From an uncultured Acetatifactor sp. (GTDB lineage: Bacteria > Bacillota > Clostridia > Lachnospirales > Lachnospiraceae): a stretch of DNA of 64,000 nt. Of the stretch, positions 61,104-64,000 are shown in pieces. Every line of letters begins with the position of its first letter. The stretch's first letter is position 1. The stretch spans positions 13,614 to 77,613 of the forward strand of contig CAJTZD010000008.1 of assembly GCA_910584235.1 (NCBI GenBank). Reading direction: 5' to 3'. Both the position numbers and the translations under genes were made by a program. The notes under the pieces were generated by a model. It was not told where the DNA came from. It did not search any database and worked only from the letters and a program-made list of their open reading frames with translations.

Positions 61104-64000
61104 TTACCCATTGACGCGTATGCCAAAGGCGAAAGTGAATTCCTCTTCCAGGAACTGATACTGCTTCTCCGGCTCCGGTCCGCAGCTGTTGGAGCCGATG
61201 CCGTCCTGTACATAGTCGATGCACAGCACCGTATGTCCGCTGGGAACGAGCTCGTAGTTATGGGCTTTTTTCGTCAGTTCCTCCTGGGTATAGCGGGAAG
61301 CGTTGAAAGAGAAAGGCTTCTCGCCCGCAACGGAAAGCTTTAAGCCATCCCTGGCAAGCTCCACATAGCTTACGTCATAATGGCTTCCGTTCTCCTGAGG
61401 ACGGATATAATCCTCGAACAGGGAATCCACTGTCTCCTCAAATCTGCCGTGATATGCTGCCCGGCACTTATCCTTGTAACTCTCCACGGGCCCTAATCCG
61501 TAGTATTCCACCTGCTGCATATCCTCAGGCAGCATCATGCGGATACCGAACCTGGGCAGTCTGGGGAACGCGGAATTCTTCTTCGCTTCCAGACGCACGT
61601 CCACGCTGCCGTCCGCCCATACCTGCCAGGAAGCGCGGATGTCCAGGATTCTCTGCATGAACACAGGGGACAGGGAGATCTGGCTCTTTATCTCCACATA
61701 AGCTTTTCCGTCTTTCTCTCCTTTTACACATTCCGTGCCGTAGGTTCTGACCACAGGACGGTCATAATGGCATTCCTCCCAGACATTGCGGATATTCCTG
61801 TCATTGTCCGTTGGCGCTCTGAAAATATTGAACTCCATGGGATGCTCCAGCAGAGTCCGATTGGCATTTACCATTCCGGAGAACAATCCGGTAAATTTGT
61901 CAAAGGTATAGGAGAATTTATCTGACACCACTGTCAGATAATGGTCGTCCTCCTGTACCGTCAGTCCGCCGCAGGCGCTGTCTTTCTCCAGGGGCTGCCT
62001 CAAAAGCTGTCCTGCGTAAACGCACTGTCCTGCCGCAACGGAGGCATTGGCGGCACAGTCCGTATTCACCGCATTGTCCGCACCGCCGGCTGTCTCTCCG
62101 CAAAGGCTAACCTCGTCAAATCCCAGTTCCGTTTTTGCTTTCAGTACGCCCTCGTCCTCCCGCAGGATCCATGTCACTTTTAGATAATTCCTGCCCTGCG
62201 CAGGCACAGCGGGAATCTTCAGCTTTACTTCTCCCTCTTTATGAGGCGCTATATCCAGAAGTTCTGCATCCGCAACAACGCCACAGGCCTTTTTCTCCCC
62301 ATCGCAGGTAACCTCCCAGACAAGGCTGCAGTAATCCTTTAAATTCCGGAAATCCATATAGTTATGTACGGTCAGGATGCCATTAGCCCCATCGAAGCCC
62401 ACTACCCTGGCGGGACGGTACACATTCCAGTGCTCTTTCAGTCCCGTATGGGGCCTGCGGTCCGGGTACACCAGCCCGTCCATGCAGAAGTTTCCGTCAT
62501 GAGGGTATTCTTCATGGTCTCCCCCATAGAAATACATCGCTTTCCCCTCTATGGTCTGGCCCTTGTAGACAGCATGGTCGCACCACTCCCAAACCATACC
62601 GCCGCAGGCCTGGTCATAAGCCTGGAATACCTGGAAATAATCCTCCAGATTCCCGGGGCCGTTGCCCATGGCATGACAGTACTCACACTGGAAATAAGGA
62701 CGGCCGGGAGCATCGTAGCAGTGATCTCTGTCCTTTTCCTCTGTCTTTTCAAAGTGCTTGCGCATATCCTCCGGGGAAGCATACATCCTGCTGTAGATAT
62801 CCAGGCAGGTATAATCCGTCACCCTGCCCTCCTTTACATTATAGGCATTTTCATAATGGGTGACACGAGTGTCATCATAGGACTTTGTCCACCGCAGAGC
62901 CTCCTCAAAGGTGCAGCCGTAAGCCCCCTCATTGCCCATAGACCAGGCAAAGACGCAGGGCCTGTTCTTGTCCCGCATCACGCATTTCTGTGTCCTGTCC
63001 ACCGTGGACTTGATGAAATCAGGATTGTCGGCTATCCACTGACAGGTATCCAGGTACTTTTGTCCATAGGCACTTCCCGCCCCATGGCTCTCATTGTCCG
63101 CCTCGTCCACCACATAGAAGCCGTATCTGTCGCAGAGCTGGTAGAACTGAGGCGCATTGGGATAATGGCTGGTGCGGATACCGTTTATATTGTGCTGCTT
63201 CATCAAGGTCATATCCTTATGCATCTGGGCCAAGCTGATGGTGAAACCGGTGACCGGATCGCTGTCGTGGCGGTTGGTGCCGTGAATCTTGATATTCTGG
63301 CCGTTAAAATACAGCACGCCGTCCTTGACGGATACTTCCCGCAGGCCCAGCTGTTCCGCTATAATCTCTCCACTTGTCTCCAGTACTAAGGTATACAGAT
63401 AGGGCATCTCTGCGCTCCACAGCCTGATATCCTGTAGGGATAAGGATATATGGTCTGTCCCCTCTGTGCTGGCCAGTACTTTTCCCTGTGCATCCTCTAT
63501 GCAGGCTTTCACGGGAATCTTTTGGTCCAGATAAGTGAGGTCTATTTCCACCTGAGCCGTTTTTTCCTCCCTGTTCAGGCAGGTCTTTACAAAATAGTCA
63601 TACACGCACTGTTCGGGACGGCTTAGAAGATATACGTCCCTGAAAATTCCGCTCATGCGGAATTTGTCCTGATCCTCCAGGTAGCTGCCGTCGCACCACT
63701 TCAGCACCAGCACTGCCAGGAGATTCTCCCCCTCTCTCAGGAAAGGAGTCATATCAAATTCGGAGGTGGAATGGGATACCTGGCTGTAGCCCACATACTG
63801 TCCGTTCATCCACACATAGAAGCAGGAATCCACACCCTCGAAGTTCAGGTAAGTCTTCGGCGCCGCCTCATCCTTTTTCCAGGTAAAATGACAGCGGTAA
63901 GTGCCGCAGGGATTTTCATGGGGCACATAGGGGGGATCCAGCGGGAAAGGATAGTTTATATTTGTATACTGATGCCTGTCATACCCATGCATCTGCCATA
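61104..64000 (-). CDS. lacZ: GH2 beta-galactosidase (LacZ type), 5' end outside window
   Basis: The frame is open through the right edge of the window; at least 965 residues are present and the visible start WQMHGYD corresponds to about residue 60-70 of a LacZ protein. Domains in order: sugar-binding, Ig-like, TIM barrel with acid/base Glu in AWSMGNEG and nucleophile Glu in FQCEYCHAMGNG, a DUF4981-type domain, and the C-terminal Bgal small chain. Residues near the junction of the last domains contain a low-complexity Gly/Ala/Asn insert (about 61990-62100 on DNA). Cytoplasmic lactose or beta-galactoside hydrolysis, together with the GH130 and GPH genes nearby. Confidence 0.92.
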   Translation of the reverse strand, partial: WQMHGYDRHQYTNINYPFPLDPPYVPHENPCGTYRCHFTWKKDEAAPKTYLNFEGVDSCFYVWMNGQYVGYSQVSHSTSEFDMTPFLREGENLLAVLVLKWCDGSYLEDQDKFRMSGIFRDVYLLSRPEQCVYDYFVKTCLNREEKTAQVEIDLTYLDQKIPVKACIEDAQGKVLASTEGTDHISLSLQDIRLWSAEMPYLYTLVLETSGEIIAEQLGLREVSVKDGVLYFNGQNIKIHGTNRHDSDPVTGFTISLAQMHKDMTLMKQHNINGIRTSHYPNAPQFYQLCDRYGFYVVDEADNESHGAGSAYGQKYLDTCQWIADNPDFIKSTVDRTQKCVMRDKNRPCVFAWSMGNEGAYGCTFEEALRWTKSYDDTRVTHYENAYNVKEGRVTDYTCLDIYSRMYASPEDMRKHFEKTEEKDRDHCYDAPGRPYFQCEYCHAMGNGPGNLEDYFQVFQAYDQACGGMVWEWCDHAVYKGQTIEGKAMYFYGGDHEEYPHDGNFCMDGLVYPDRRPHTGLKEHWNVYRPARVVGFDGANGILTVHNYMDFRNLKDYCSLVWEVTCDGEKKACGVVADAELLDIAPHKEGEVKLKIPAVPAQGRNYLKVTWILREDEGVLKAKTELGFDEVSLCGETAGGADNAVNTDCAANASVAAGQCVYAGQLLRQPLEKDSACGGLTVQEDDHYLTVVSDKFSYTFDKFTGLFSGMVNANRTLLEHPMEFNIFRAPTDNDRNIRNVWEECHYDRPVVRTYGTECVKGEKDGKAYVEIKSQISLSPVFMQRILDIRASWQVWADGSVDVRLEAKKNSAFPRLPRFGIRMMLPEDMQQVEYYGLGPVESYKDKCRAAYHGRFEETVDSLFEDYIRPQENGSHYDVSYVELARDGLKLSVAGEKPFSFNASRYTQEELTKKAHNYELVPSGHTVLCIDYVQDGIGSNSCGPEPEKQYQFLEEEFTFAFGIRVNG

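Noticed and set aside
62364..63389. 341-aa plus-strand open frame
   Set aside because: Antisense to the LacZ TIM barrel with catalytic motifs intact.

Overview
The window looks like a chromosome segment of a gut Clostridia (Lachnospiraceae-type) bacterium. This is inferred from strong AGGAGG-type ribosome sites, a BceRSAB-type peptide-antibiotic module, an AgrC/AgrA-type two-component pair, rubrerythrin, and many glycan enzymes (two GH2, a GH130, a broken GH29). No rRNA, tRNA, CRISPR array or intact insertion sequence was recognised.

Layout. 1-870: 3' end of an SGNH-hydrolase gene with 75-bp repeats. 1.0-3.1 kb: TetR regulator and MFS exporter sharing CATAC/GTATG operator half-sites. 3.2-3.35 kb: remnant of a second yhfC gene. 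3.5-8.1 kb: response regulator, histidine kinase, ABC ATPase and FtsX-type permease of the Bce family. 8.4-12.5 kb: rubrerythrin (with a possible Fur/PerR remnant upstream), a sugar isomerase-like TIM barrel, an XRE membrane regulator, a DUF3887-like lipoprotein and an intact YhfC. 12.6-17.2 kb: LytTR regulator, AgrC-like kinase and GH2 enzyme, tightly linked on the minus strand. 17.2-24.7 kb: peroxiredoxin, RecQ, KptA, GNAT, an HTH-methyltransferase fusion, YaaA and a DEDD exonuclease. 24.7-27.3 kb: small accessory genes, including a truncated YefM-type antitoxin.

27.3-53.9 kb is a visibly AT-rich defence island and the main find. About 25 kb runs on the minus strand with overlaps or very short gaps. 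It starts at an XRE regulator with a palindrome in the divergent promoter region. dndC-dndD-dndE-dndA (DNA phosphorothioation) follow, with no dndB, dndF, dndG or dndH seen. Then come a HARE-HTH/Mrr endonuclease, a NERD-UvrD helicase, an AddB-like protein with a C-terminal Cys cluster, a SNF2 helicase, a RecQ-like helicase, a 267-aa protein, a 1043-aa P-loop ATPase, a helical 218-aa protein, a DUF262 protein with an HNH-like (DUF1524-like) C-terminus resembling SspE/GmrSD, and two small genes ending at a terminator. A second PAPS-reductase-family gene is divergent. I read this as a phosphorothioate modification module joined to an unusually large effector module. The DndC-D-E-A order matches the described DndCDEA-PbeABCD type. 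The SNF2/RecQ/small/ATPase block recalls the DpdE-H part of 7-deazapurine islands. Both comparisons are from memory and need profile searches.

54.2-64.0 kb returns to host-like composition: an AAA ATPase, a lysophospholipase-like hydrolase coupled to a GPH-family sugar symporter, a rearrangement junction with a truncated GH29 fucosidase, a DUF2971 protein, a GH130 phosphorylase behind a cre-like site, and a GH2 beta-galactosidase running off the right edge.
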